Shown here: positions 47,701-62,100 of the stretch, one piece after another
Layout: every line of letters starts with the position of its first letter
How positions within the stretch are numbered: position 1 is the stretch's first letter
DNA from: Sebastes aleutianus
Taxonomy: Eukaryota > Chordata > Actinopteri > Perciformes > Sebastidae
Direction of reading: 5' to 3'
NCBI GenBank assembly: GCA_916700875.1
Contig: CAKAKS010000038.1
Coordinates: forward strand, 17,510,326 to 17,574,325
DNA: 64,000 nucleotides
Made by a program: the position numbers and the translations under genes
The notes under the pieces: generated by a model
What the model saw: the letters and a program-made list of their open reading frames with translations, nothing else
What the model was told of the DNA's origin: nothing
Databases searched by the model: none

Positions 47701-50700
47701 ACTGAATATGTATTCTGTATATATATAAAAGTAAACCCAGGTTAACACAACCGCGTGGGTTGGGCATAGTGCCACCCGGGGTAAAACACTCCAGACTGGA
47801 TATTTTGTAAGACCTGAACCCTGTCCTAATACTTGACCATTGTGTGATGTGAAATTGTTCTGGTGTGCAACACAATCACTCCACAATAGAGATGCAGAAT
47901 CACTCCCTGATGACCTTTTTATGCTTCCCTTTTCAGCAGCTAGTCATCCCTCCCTTTCCCTCCTCAGGATTTGAACTTTGGACATGGTTGACATGAGTTT
48001 ATTGAAGGTTAAGGGGGACCTGCCTTTTTTTTACTGCTTGGTCTTGTGTTTGACGTTGTGTTAAGTTAGCGTGATTTTCTTAGATTAAGGCCCAGACATG
48101 TGCTCCATATAGCTGTTGAAAGTAGTGTCTGCTTTCTGTTTTGAGCGGTAAAAACATGATGTCCGTGTTTTCCGTCTGCCTCGTATTCAGATGTTTCACA
48201 GCCAGTGCGTTTTTCTTGGCTGGATGAGTTGTCGGTTGGTTTGGGATTGTGTGTTTTGGAAGGACAAAATGAGTGTGCATCACTTTTTTGCAATCCTGGA
48301 AAAAAAACTTTCAGTTCTTCTTCAGTACTTTATCCAGACCAAGTCTTGCTCATTGCTGGTTGTACTTTCACTCTCAAGCAGAGATTTAACAAAAGCTACA
48401 TGAAAAAATAATCAAATAGCATTCATTTTTTCACAATCCACATTATTGCACATGGCTCATTTAACTCCTGTCATTGGCCGAGGCTTGAATTTAATGTTTC
48501 CTATTTCATGAGATGCCTCTTTTGTTTAATCATTAACTTTTCATTGGCTTTACCCACCATTTAGAGCATATTGTACTGAGCAGACAAACACATGGAGCAG
48601 AATGTCATGGTCCGTTGAAACCATGGCCCATTGAATATGTTTATGCATTAAAAATTGAAAAGCGTTCAGCAAGAAACAGACAAGGAAAGTCACAGCTCAT
48701 ACATTTTTATTTTATATATTTATTTGGTTTAAATGGCAGGTACAGCACTTAATACCAACAAATTGTGGTTGACATCCTGTTCACTAAAGCTTCCTGTTGA
48801 CAAAGCGCGCTGTGTGGGATAGAATTGTTAAAAGAATTGGCAACAAAATACCACATTAAAGATCTGCAGCCTATTCTCTGTGAGTTTCCCGCACAAATAG
48901 CACCGTATGTGTGCCTCAATAGAATCATAAATGCTTCTCCAGCTGTGGACAACTTCCAGGTGTTCGAAATGAGTCACGGCACCGAGGTTCACTCATTCCA
49001 AAAGTCTACTCCAAAGCCAGGTTGCAACCCCCTCGTCACTCCCTGCAGACATGTTGGCCGTGACTCACAAAACCAGGCACTAGTGATAAACACTGATGAA
49101 GCACAATGCTGCGGTGTCGAGAGACAAAACAAAAGCCGCTCTCACTGTTGAAGAATATTATGTAAAATTCTGTGACACGATTACTTGAATCCATTTTTTC
49201 CTCCCTTTATGAATTCATTATTTATATTTAGATCTGGTACAAATGAGCACACAGGTCGTACAATTGGAGATATGTGATATAATAAGTTATTAAAATCAGA
49301 TACTGTATCAGTCAGTTAAGGACATCCACCTCCCATATAGTGGAAATTATTCATTAACCACAACTGCACACTGTTTTAGAGCGGCAACGATTAATTAGGG
49401 ATGCACTGATACCGGATCGGATATCGGGCCGATACTGACTCAAATAGCTGGATCACATATCGGTGACAATTAGGCCGATCTATTAAATTCAATTCTATGT
49501 TTCTACACTATATACTGTATATAATGTACTGGAATTTGGATTCCTGTTCAAGTTTTGACTATTTTTTTTGCTGTTCCTGTTCCTGTTAATTTGGAAGATT
49601 TATAGATTTTTTGTCAAGTTGTTTGTGTATTCATAATTTTAATAATAAATATCAATTCACTAAATTTATGTTATGTTATCTATATATTTATTTGTTACAT
49701 TTTGTTTTACAAAGTTAGGAAAGCGATGTCTTTCCTAACGCCTTACACATAATAGAATGATCCCAGTCACTTCCACACAGTGAGGCATACAGCATACATT
49801 CATTAAACACTGGTATCAGATCGGTACTTGGTATCGGCCGATACCCAAAGCCCAGGAATCGCTATCGGTATCGGGACTGAAAAAGTCAGATCGGTGCATC
49901 CCTACGATTAATCAATTAATCGATTAGTTGTCAACTATTAAATTAATCGCCAACTATTTTGATAATCAATTAATCGGTTTGAGTACATTTTTAAGAAAAA
50001 AAAAGTCTAAATTCTCTGATTCCAGCTTCTTAAATGTGAATTTTTTATGCTTTCTTTACTCCTCTGTGACAGTAAACTGAATATCTTTGAGTTGTGGACA
50101 AAACAAGACACTTGAGGACGTCATCTTGGGCTTTGAGAAACACCGATTGATATTTTTCACCCATTTTCTGACATTTTATAGACCAAACAATTAAATGATT
50201 AATCGAGAAAATAATGAACAGATTAATCAACAATGAAATAATGGTTAGTTGCAGTTTCTTTTTGGTTCCAATCTTAAAGCATATAAAAAGCCATCCTTCA
50301 GGCTTTGTGGCTGAATAGATGGAGTAGCTGCTACTCACCCAGAAGGAACGTCATTAGTGTGGGTTTCAGTGTCGAGCTTTATATTTGCATGCTGTTCTAA
50401 ATAGTACTTCAGAGGTTTTTCTACCCTGCCAAGATTAAAATGGTGAAGGAAACTCTGAGTCATTAAAATATTGGCTCTCGAATGGTTGAATGAAAAGTTG
50501 TCGAATATCAGAACCATTTTGTGTTCCCAGCATCGCCACTGAATTCTGTTAACGGCCTTGTTTTTAGCACCATTTCTCTGCTCCCAGATGACACGGTTTG
50601 GGATTGAGGCCATTGTTTTATGAGCCTGCATCTTGTCATACTTTATGTCACTAGCCAGGCCTTGGTTATCAGTAGGGGACTGATAACATGTATGTGTAGG

Positions 50701-53700
50701 AAATAGCATGTCATGCATGCTGTCACTGTATTGTCATCATTATAGATTCGCCATGTATTACATTTTTCCAGCCTTCTCTCTATTCATTGATATTTAATAC
50801 CTTATCTCGCCGTCTGCTAGAGATAGATTACATAGACTTAAGTAGAGATGTGCACTGCACAGCAGGAAACCCATACAACAGCCAGTGTGTGTGCTCACTC
50901 ATAATGTATATCTTCTTGGCGTTAGTTATGAGACGGGAGATAGAAAAGAAGGGCTGTCATTTGTTGTTAGGAAAAAAAAAAGAAAATCTGTGCACAGCAA
51001 CATGCAAACATATGCACAGTGATGATAAAGATGATTTCATGCACACTATAATTAGAAGTACACACATTAACATATCCCATCTCTCTCCTCTGTTGTGTTT
51101 GCGCTCTAGATCATCGACCAGGAGATCAACCCCCACGTGGATCAGTGGGAAGCAGAAGGGAAGTTTCCAGCCCACAAAATCTTCAAGATCTTAGGAACTG
51201 CCGGCTTTCTCGGAGTCAACAAACCAGTCGGTAAGAGTGTTTAGATTATCTGCTCACTTTGAGAGGATCGTATTCAAAAACATTCATTTTCATAAGCACA
51301 CGTTTGGGTGATGCAGAAGCTCGGTGAGTTCACCCCTCCTGTTGTTGTGGAGTTTGGCATGACATTATGGAGTGAGAGCTGGTGTATGTTTGGCCGCCTG
51401 TATCTTTGTGCATGCTGGGATACGTTCCAGCCCCTGTGCTTGGTATTTCCTCAAGTTATCTCAACATGGCTGCCTGATCACAAACATTCTCATTTTACAG
51501 CTAAACAGTACACTGCCAGATGTTTCTGAAAACATTTTGAGGTGAGAAATAGGCATTACAGCAACAGAATATTGGTTCATATTTGATCAGCGCTGCCTAG
51601 TTTGACCGTTTGATCGGAGTTTGCGAGTGATTGACAGCCGGCTCTAATAGACGGCAGGCTCCAGCTCGGCTCTGATTGGTTGTTTTCCTCCGGTCTGTGA
51701 AATCCTGAAGATGCCATTAGGAGCACTGGAGGACACCGGAGGACATCGAGGCACATGATTTTTTTCAGATTACCTGTCTCTATACTGTCAGGATACAGTG
51801 ACCGTTTTAAAAAAATAACTTTTTTCAATCATATTTGCTCCATTTCTACCCACTGAAGCTTTAAATGGACAAGTCAGGAGCATAAATCTGTTTGGCTTGT
51901 GTTTGCAGAATATGTATCCATGACATAAAATGGCTCTGGAAGTGTTGTGATGGCAGACTTTAGTCCATTTGTATTCTTGGGCATTTTAGTTGGTAATCCA
52001 TACAAATAGGACGACTGATTAATCACCTGTCTACATGATGTATGTTTTTGGGACGTGCTGTTTCTGTTGCCATTGCAAAAAAACTCCCATGATAAATCTG
52101 TAACATATCTGTGAATTGAAAACGCCTTTCTCTTAAGGATACAATTATTTAATACAGTCCACATGAATAACAAGTCACTCATAATCATAATTTAACTTGC
52201 GGTTGGAATTTGCCTAGAGGGACATGTGGCTCAAAATGTGTCCCGCCTGACCATCTCCGCTTCAAGGAGCATTTGGCATTTCTTTGTCACAGCTGGATTC
52301 CCTTTCCATTCATTTTTTTCTCTGTTTGACAGCCATGCATTACAGTCGGTCTGGTGTAGAAATGTTTTCCCGCTTTGATGATGGGTGCCGGTGTCACAGC
52401 AACATCCCACAACGGCTGTCTGCTCCAGTATATCCCATTTCCAGATGTGTACCCAGCTGTGTCACTGCTGGGTTGAAGGAGGGGAGCGGAATGAGTACTG
52501 TACAGCATGGGACTGCGGAATAGTTGTGGTTGTGATGTGTAATACTGTCTAACTACGAATATGAAGAGATTTGTGGGAAGTGTTTCACAACATCAGAGAT
52601 CTTTAGTTTCAAGGATATACTGTTTTCTGTTATTCCCACGGTAATAGATTCATTTCTTTCAATTAATTCGCCACTTCTCATCTTTATGTTCGTCTTGCCG
52701 TGATAATATCGCCGTGGTAAAAACAGCTGTCCGTGCTGTTCTAGCGTTAGATGCTGAAAAGAACAAATCTGTGAACAATAATGTTGAACACGGAGCTTTG
52801 TGAAGAGGATTGCACCACGGCTCTGTAGGCCAAAGCAGGGAGAGGGCGAGGGAATTAAAATTTGCTGAGTGCACGAGTCTTAAGTATTAGTAGGCAGGAT
52901 TAGAGAGGAGGAGGAGGAGGAGCGTCCCAGCGGAAGACCCATTGTATTATCAGGTGGAAGATTACCTGGGTTAAGTATATAGAAACAACTGTCAGGGTTG
53001 ACATGTTTCAATATGCAATTTAACTTGACCTCGCTTTACTTGCAGTACAGGAGTCTCTGATTCTAGTCTTTAACCCTCTGAGACCCACATTAGACCCGTT
53101 TTTGTCTTTTTTTAGGGGGGTACAGGGGGTCTTTAGGGGGAGCTAGCAGGTCAACAGTATATGTCACATAGAAGTGGTGTACATCATCTGAAAGCTGAGA
53201 ACCTGAAGATTAATTTGAGATGCAGTTCAGCACTGTGTCAAGTTGTTCTAGTCATAAATCACAAATAAACAGGAATTAATTAATTCATTCATTCATTAGA
53301 GAAAAAGCCATGCTGTGATTTGGTATCAAAAACTTTTCATACTTGGAGATTTCTAATACGTCTATTCTGGAAACTGCTCAGAAACCCCCTTATTGTCAAT
53401 CTACCTAGGAAAGCCATCCATCCTCTGAATGCTCTAGGTCTCTAGTTTGTGGCTGTTAAGTTTCATGAGGCTGTGATTATCCTAGAGGTCACCATAGGTC
53501 ATTTTATACAGTGAGGTCAAGTTTCAAAAAATGGTCTCACTACAATGAAACGGTTACTATGGGGAGTAGCATCATCACACATGAATACATTTCGGCTCAT
53601 TGAATCCACAAGAGTCTCAGTTTTACGGTGATGCCCAATTTATGTAATTCCAAGACTGTTTAGGGACCCCCGTATTCAGAAATATTCAAACACATCATGT

Positions 53701-56083
53701 TCAGAATAGGCGAAAATAACGGCATTTTTATCATAAAGTGAGCACATCTGTAAAGGGAGACTCGTGGGTACCCATAAAACCCATTTTCATTCACATATCT
53801 TGAGGTCAGAGGTCAATGGACCCCTTTGAAAAGGGCCATGGCAGTTTTTACTTGCCAAAATTTCGCCTAACTTTGGAGCGTTATTTATCCTTCCCCATGG
53901 AAACCCATGGAAACTTCCAGGAGGGTTAAAAACCCTCCTGGAAGTTTCCATGGTGTTATATGTCTTCAGTGAAGTGTACAACTAGACATGGCTTTGCTGC
54001 AGTGCTGACTAATGTAGCAGACCCTCAAAGAATTGTGCGCTGGCTTAATTGATTTAGAGGCTCGGATTACAGGAATGGGAGAGGGGATTTAGGAGTCTAT
54101 TCAATGGAGAAATGATTCATCAGGTGGAATGAGAAAGCCAAAAACAATACAACACAGTCTCATACACAAACGTCATAGACATGAGATTTAACATCTGTAG
54201 ATGAGATTTCATAATTTACTCAATATAAATAACCATATTTCAAGAATAAACCAGAATCAAGTGATATTGTCTTGATTTGCGTCATCTGCCTTATACTGTT
54301 TTGTTTCAAGGGAAAGTGCAATTTTATGTTTTGGTTTTAGTTTCTAAGTAACCATTTAAAAGTACCATGTTGTACAAGTCATTATGTAAAACAAATACAC
54401 ACAAAAACACACACACCAAACCGACATCAGAGAACTAGCGGCGACGAAGGCCACCTGTTGCGTCACCTCACATCGCCTGTGTTTTGGCCAAAAAGTTGTA
54501 CTCGAACACACCGCAAAGGCTACAGCCAACGGCGAAGTACCACGTACGTTCTGCGCCTACGTGAGATGGAATAACTCTACATACTGGCAGGTAGTGGAAG
54601 CCTGTATTCGTTATTCAATAAGGGAAACTGGAAGACCTAGGACTGTGAATATACAAGCCGTTGTTATGATATGTACATGAAATAAAGCAGCGTTTGCCGA
54701 CCACTTTCACACCACTCTAAAAGAGCCTTCTGTTTGTGCCCTCTTGACTTTACTCATTTCTTTACTTTCCTCACTTCCGTTTCTCTTGTCGTGCACTGAT
54801 TCGTTTAAGCTGAACAGCCAATCAGAGTGATTTCTCTCACCGACTAGAGCCGACGGTGCGGGACACACCGCAAAAACTAGAATCTTTGAATCTTGCAGAG
54901 GATCTGTTGCATCTCATGCCACATCTCTGCCTGATTTCCTGTCAGTGCTATCTAGTAAAGGCATAAAATGTCCCCAAAAAGAAAGAAATAAAACAAATCT
55001 GAGCGTCGGCCCAACAAGAATTCCTGTTTCTAGGCTTTTAATGACTCCTCCGTGGGCATCGTCGACTTAAAATCCCGGAAAACAGAGTACTAGGAGTAAT
55101 GGATTTATGCCAGGCAACAATGATGGTCCTGTTGACATCTTTTGGTGCCATACAGCATGTCCCTTTATTTAACCCACTGACAAAAACACCCAACCCTTAT
55201 TTTCCACTCTTTTCCCATGTACATGGAAAGGCACTACTACCTTCAAAACACGAGAACAGGAAGTTTTTCCTGCCACGTTGAGGGAAGAGACAGGGATGAC
55301 CCTTGGCTCGCTGCCTGTTTTCCTCTGCTCTGAAAGGGAGGTATCCGCTGTTCACGCCGTGGCAATGGCCTCTTGTCTCCTGCCTGACAGATCGAACCTG
55401 GCAGCCTCCGCAGTTTTCCCCTTTAACTGAATATTTTTGCTGCTAATGTTTAGATGAATAACCTTTTGGAGAGAGTTGTGTGTCCAGGCTGTTTCCGCTT
55501 TCACCGTTTCTACTTAAGCAATACTATGATACATCCATTACATGGCTTTCTATTCTAAAATATTACTAACACAGTGACTTCAGATTTTTTAATACATCAT
55601 AATATAATGATGATGCATACATCCAGGGGTTGAGTAATAGTGCACATACAACTCTCTCTGTTGTAGTTACTGTTACACAATTGTCATGGATCTGACTCGT
55701 TGGCCCTCTGGTTTCATCATCAGGTCCGAATAGAAAACTTTGTCACTCGCTTCAACATTGCCGGTGTCTGCTTGTGCTTTATCCTTCAATCTGTGCTTCA
55801 TACGGAGCTCCACCCGATGAGAACCTACGCTGAGGAACATCTGGTGTTCAGAAGAAACACATGTGTATAGGATTGACATCTGTGACAGAGTTTTGTTTGT
55901 TTTTCTTCTGCTTGCTTGTTCAACCAGACGGCCCGCTGTTCTGCTTAAAGTGGGATAAACCTCGGTGCTTCCCTTCGTCCACATTATCCGCCGCAGGGTT
56001 TCCACTGCTCAGAGACTTATCGCTGCACAGCTGCACCTGCTTCCTCTGATTTTTAGCTCCCCCACTCCCTTGTTTGCTTGTGC

Positions 56084-56115
<32 letters not shown>

Positions 56116-59100
56116 GTCCCCATTTCTTTTTTCTCCCCGTCTCTCTCTCTGACACTCTGCCAGACTGTGCTTTCCATTATTCAATAACTAGTCTGACAGG
56201 TGATATTTGCTGGAGTTGCAGGCCTCCATGTGGTACTTTCGCTGATAATTATTCATTGTCAGTCAGTGCTAGTATCCATCATGCAGCGACTGACATACTG
56301 TATTTAGTTGTGGGAAAACATTTCACAAATGCTCAGTCTTGTTAGTTTTGGCTGAGCGGACGTTACCATCAAATGAATAACCGTCAGGTTACATTTGCTA
56401 GACCAGTACAGGATGACAATGTCCATTTTTTTTGTAATGAAGAAAGACCATTCATTGTCATATTGTTTTATCTTGAAAGGATCTGAATGGGTTTATGTTT
56501 GAAGGAATACTTCACCCACAAAATGACCATTTGCATATTAATTACTCACCCAGTGTTACCTTGAATTCTTGAAGAAAACTTTGAACGAAGAATCCCCAAA
56601 ACGGAGAAGTCTTGATGAATATAAGTAAATGCGGGGCCGCGGTTCAAAACATCTGTTTATAAACTCTCACACAACTCGTGCAGTATAACCCAAGTCTCAT
56701 TTATCCAGTCGTATGCTCACTACTTCCCAAACACATGCATTTTTGCTAAAACCTTACTATTTAAAACACTTCGGACTCATCCAAAGTTGCACGGGCGAGA
56801 AGCGCTCTGACTGTTGCGGAAGTGTTTTAAATGGTAAGGTTTTAGCGAAGATGCAAGTGAATCAGAATCATTTATTGATCCTCAGGGGGAAATCGGATGT
56901 TACAGTTGCTCTTATATAAAAGCATAAAGAAAAATAAGAAATATAGAAAAAAGTATGTAACATGTAAATGATGTATATATTGCCACAATATATGTAGAGA
57001 GAAATATAAATAAATAAGAAATGTAAGAAATATGTACAAATATGTGCATCAAACACACAATATATAACCAGTTTAAATAATTAAATAAAAAATAAAAAAT
57101 GCTGAGATGTGTTTGGGAAGTAGTGAGCATACGACTGGATAAAGGAGACTTGGATTATACTGCACAATGTTTTGATATAGTTTTGCTGTTGTTAAACGCT
57201 GCCCTCGTTTACTTCAATTCATCAAGACTTTTCTCCGTCTTTTGATTCTTCATTCACCGTGGTGGCATGCGAGAAAAACAACGTTTTCTTCACAAATTCA
57301 AGGTAACACGGGGTGATTAATTGATATACAAATGGTCATTTTGAGGGTGAATTATTCCTTTAACACAATCAAATTTAAGAGTAATGCGGTATAAAAGCGA
57401 GCACATTAGCCAGCTAATTCCATGAGTAGTGGACAGAAAATCGGCCTTTAGCATAAAGTATATTGAATAAAAACCAGCCTATTCATTTTATAATAGATGC
57501 TGCTGCTGATGATGATGAAAGGCAAAAGAAAGGAAAGGGGAAGAGATGGCTCTTTATGTGGATAACTGACAGAAAGTGGTGTTTAAACATGGTTTATAAT
57601 GCACTGTTCGACTCCATTAAGGACCTAAGGTCTTTACAAATGCCTCCACTGCCACAATGAAGTTAAATAGACATCTGTTTTTGACTTTTTCAGTAAACCG
57701 GTTGTTTAAGAGATCTAAATCAAGTTTGCTACACTAAGTAGAGCAGATGAGATGACACTGAGATGACATTGACCCATATCTGCACTATGCTACTGATCTA
57801 ACAGCAGTGCTTTTTACACATAATTACAGATGATAACAGCCTGTAATTAATTTGAGTGCATGCTCTGGTTCCAACGGATCAGTTCAGAGTATTATCCCCG
57901 TATATACCAGTGTGTGTGTGTGTGTGTACAGAAACAGGTTAGACAGGGAGACAGGGAAAATGGGTGCAAGGTTAGTTTAAGGTGACTAATGTAGTTCATC
58001 CAAAGTGGCATTGGTAAGCCATTCTTTCTTCCTCTCTCAGCTGATAAGTGATGGTTTATTATCAAGTGTATATAAATAAGGAAAAAAATAATGTAAGCAG
58101 AAGAACCCACACAGTGTTCTGTGAACTGTCAGCAGCATTTGAAGGAGTGTGTGTGTGTGTGTGTTTTGTCCCGTGCAGAGTATGGAGGCTTGGGGCTGGA
58201 CTTCAGCTACAGCATCGCCATTGCAGATGAACTAGGAAACATCAACTGTGGAGGCATCCCCATGGCCATCGGTGTACAGACTGACATGGCTACTCCTGCA
58301 CTGGCCAGGTACAATCCCCAGAACGTTATGGTACATGATAGAGCATGAGTTGTATTTGATTCTTTGATAAATCCTCTGATAGTTGTCTTTTGTTAAAAAT
58401 GTTTTTCAGAGCTTTGTATTACATACCCCGAATCTAGTGTTTTCCCTATTCCCTTGGGTTGGAGACGTGCATATTTTGCTTGCCGCACTAATCTCCCTCC
58501 ACCTCTGCCTTTTTTTTTATCAAAAGGACAACAACTAGTCAGGGACTGGGGCAACAATGTCTGCTTTGTGTTGTTTTTTTTTCTTCCATTTTTACGCCCC
58601 CGCTAGAGCCACTTGTGTCAGAGCTGGAGTACATTTTCAAACATTCACCCTCATGGCTGTGTTTTGTATTGCTAACCCCTGGCAACAACTGTCGCCCTGA
58701 TTAGCCTGCATATAATTAGATTGTGTTTGATGTATGAGTTGTTAAAACCAAACCCATATCCAAACAACGGAAGAAGCACCTTCAATTCAGACATTTTCGT
58801 CATAATTAGGTCGAGCTTTGCAGAGATGTTTGTCTCCTTTTTATTCACCCACCTTTTCTTAGCTTTATTTTAGTGAGCTGCACTCATTAACAAGTAGTGA
58901 GTCATGCTGATTGCACTTCATGTGATGCAGTTGGAATCCATTTTATAGTGCTACAAATGCTATAACCAAATCCATATCCGTACTGTTTCTACTGGTGATC
59001 CTGACCACTGCTAAATAAATGAACACTACAAGGATTCCTCAAATGTGGATAACTCTTCTGGAGGCAGAGGATTTTACTGTGAATTGATTAATTGTTAACA

Positions 59101-62100
59101 GGATCTGCAGCACCATCTGCTCCGCTGCGATGCTCCTCTGCCAGCTCAGTGGCTGCAGAGTGTTATAAACAACTGAACCTGAAGTTCACTACTGCACAAA
59201 CTAAGTATCATCTCAGGTACTTTTCACTGCATTATGTGTAAAAAGATATTCTTCTTTAATGTTGGCCAACATATGCAGATGTAGATATAACTGTCTAGCC
59301 AACAATATTACCCCTGTGATTACATATTGGTTCCCAAACTGCGGCCGCGACGCCTAAGGGGGGCCCAGAGTTATAAAAGTGGAGGCGCGGCGAGGCTTAA
59401 TATAAATTATGCATATTTTTTTATCTACAAAAAGGGAGGCCCTGCAGAAAAAGTTTGCTAACCACTGGCCTAATCTGTTATGGTCCAGGCTAGAGCTGCA
59501 ACGATTAATCGATTAGTTGTCAAATATTAAATTAATCCCCAACTATTTCGATAATCGATTAATCGGTTTGAGTAATATTTTAAGAAAAAAATAGTCTAAA
59601 CTCTCAAATTCCAGCTTCTTAAATATGAATATTTTCTGGTTTCTTTACTCCTCTATGACAGTAAACTGAATATCTTTGAGTTGTGTACAAAACAAGACAT
59701 TCAAGGACGTCATCTTGGGCTTTGGGAAACACTGATCGACATTTTTCACCGTCTTCTGACATGTTATAGACCAAACAACTCGATTAATCAAGAAAATAAT
59801 CCACGAATTAATCGACAACACAAATTGTTAGTTGCAGCTTTAGTCCAGGCCCTCTTTAACTGTATCTCAGTGGTTGTATTATAGTTTGGCTAGAACATAC
59901 AGCCTGTTGTACAGCCCTTTATCAAAGTTACACTCCGTAATTAGTAATTGTTTGTTTCACCCTTGTAGGGCCTTGGCCTGTTGTGTGATATCATCCTGCT
60001 ATGAAACAGCTGCTGGTGACACAAGACCGAATTCAGTAGAATAGACAGTGGGAGTCTCAAGAGCTTAATTAAGGGATCTACACTAGCTTGCAACGAGGTC
60101 TAAGTGCTAAGAGAGCAGCAAAAAAAACGTGATACCATGGGAGCTTCAGGATAAGACTCTCTTTCCTCTGTCCCACTGGAACTGTAATTGCCTCAAACAT
60201 GGCAGTGTGGTTGTAAAGCACACAATCCAGTGCTCTGTCTGGCTACAGTTGTACAGCACATTTAAAGAGTTTCACACAACTTTTATGAGACAGTTGCCTG
60301 ACAATCATGTCCGTATTAAATATAGAAAGTACTGTCTTTTAGATCTTTGTTTACAGGAAATCAACAAGCGATGCTCTTGGATTGTGTCAAATGCTAATTA
60401 ATAGTTACTAATATGCTTTCAATTCTTTGTATATATGTGTGTGTGTGTGTCTGCAGGTTTGGTTCAGCTGAGCTAAAGAGAGAGTTCCTCCTTCCCTCCA
60501 TCATGGGGGACAAAGTGGCCTGTCTGGGAGTTAGTGAAGTCGGTGCCGGCTCTGATGTCTCAAGTGCGTCTCTCCTTCATCATCTCCTGGTCATTTATTA
60601 CCATATACTGTAATTTCCTTTTTGGCTCCTGGAGGACCATTTTGAATGAACTTGTGCTGCAGAGATGATTGAGGAGCCAGAAATACAGTCGTTTTACAAT
60701 CAATTTGGCACTTATATTCTCTCAGGAGAAGAGGGTTTCATGCTCAATGCGACATACTGCATACGGGCCTAAGTTCAAATTCATCAGATTTCACCACTTT
60801 TTGCCTTCTCTTTTTCTGGATTAGTATGTTTTATGTTTGACGTTTATATTAATACACCAGTTTTAGACTCAGCGGAATATCTTTGGTGAAGCTTTCTGCT
60901 CTGAAGTCTCTTCATTTGAGGGCCAAAATTGCATTTCTTGGATTATTCATCCGTCGAAACTTTCCATTTAACCTCCTGTCCTCGCACTCATCTTTCCCAA
61001 TTTTCTCTCTCTCTGCATCCATTTACACACTCTACCACACATCAATTCAGGCATCATAACCAAGGCGGTGAGGAAAGGGGATGAATATGTGATCAACGGG
61101 GGAAAGATGTGGACCACCAGCGGTACCCAGGCTGACTGGATATGTCTCCTCGCCAACACCAGTGACGGGCCCCCACACAGGAACAAATCCCTCATCTGTG
61201 TGCCCATGAACCTGCCAGGTACTGTAGGAGTCTGTTAGTTATTTGTGGGATGATTTTCCTGTAAAATCAGAAGGCTTTTTTCACATTCATCACCTGGGAT
61301 TCAAGTACATCTAAAACCAGATCTCAAATTTAAGATTCTGTGTTTTTCAGTTCTACTAAAGCAGGTGATTCACTGCAATATTCCCACATGATTTGCCTGA
61401 GCCTAAAACGTAGAATGTGTGTATCCGTTCTATCAGTAGGATTTGTTATTATTAGAGTGCTTTCGCCGAGACGCACGATGACGTCTATTTCTGTTTCCCT
61501 TCCGGCTGTAGGAGTACACATCGCCCGCACGATTGATAAACTCGGTATGTGGTCGTCAGACACAGCTCAAGTGTTCTTCGATGACGTTCGTGTGCCCTGC
61601 AAGAACCTCATCGGCCAGGAAGGCATGGGCTTCACCTATCAGATGCTTCAGTTCCAGGAAGAGAGGCTCTGGGCAGTGGCCAATAGTGAGTTAGCCTCTC
61701 TTACTGTTCTTCATCTCCCCGTCTCCCCCAGCCATATCCAGTAATCAGACGTCATCTTTCCTTGTTACTTTTCTTTTTCACTTCATCCTTCACTCTCACT
61801 TCAGTTTTTCATCACATCTCGTCTGGCTATTACAGATCTTAACTGTAAATTCCACAGCTTATTAAATTATGGTATCATTTCTGTTTCAGTTTCCAAGAAT
61901 TAGGGAGTTCAGGTCTCATAGTTCAAGCCATTAATCTCCTGTAAAGTAGTTGTTTGCTTTTGATTTTGAATAACAAGCGTACATCAATATTTTCTTGGGG
62001 CGAACTTGTTAGAAACTATTTAGGAGAAGGGAAACATGCTGTTGCTGAATCTGACACCGATGCGTCTGGCCTGGTAAACAGGATAGGTTTGAGAGCAAAA

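Noticed and set aside
50335..50718. 127-codon minus-strand ORF in intron 2
   Set aside because: No recognisable domain, no splice context, and it lies in the intron of a plus-strand gene next to a transposon.
53905..53953. microRNA precursor
   Set aside because: A 3-base loop and 23-bp stem are too short for a normal pre-miRNA.
55673..56005. 110-codon minus-strand ORF
   Set aside because: No domain or homologous motif; average composition for chance ORFs in this intron.
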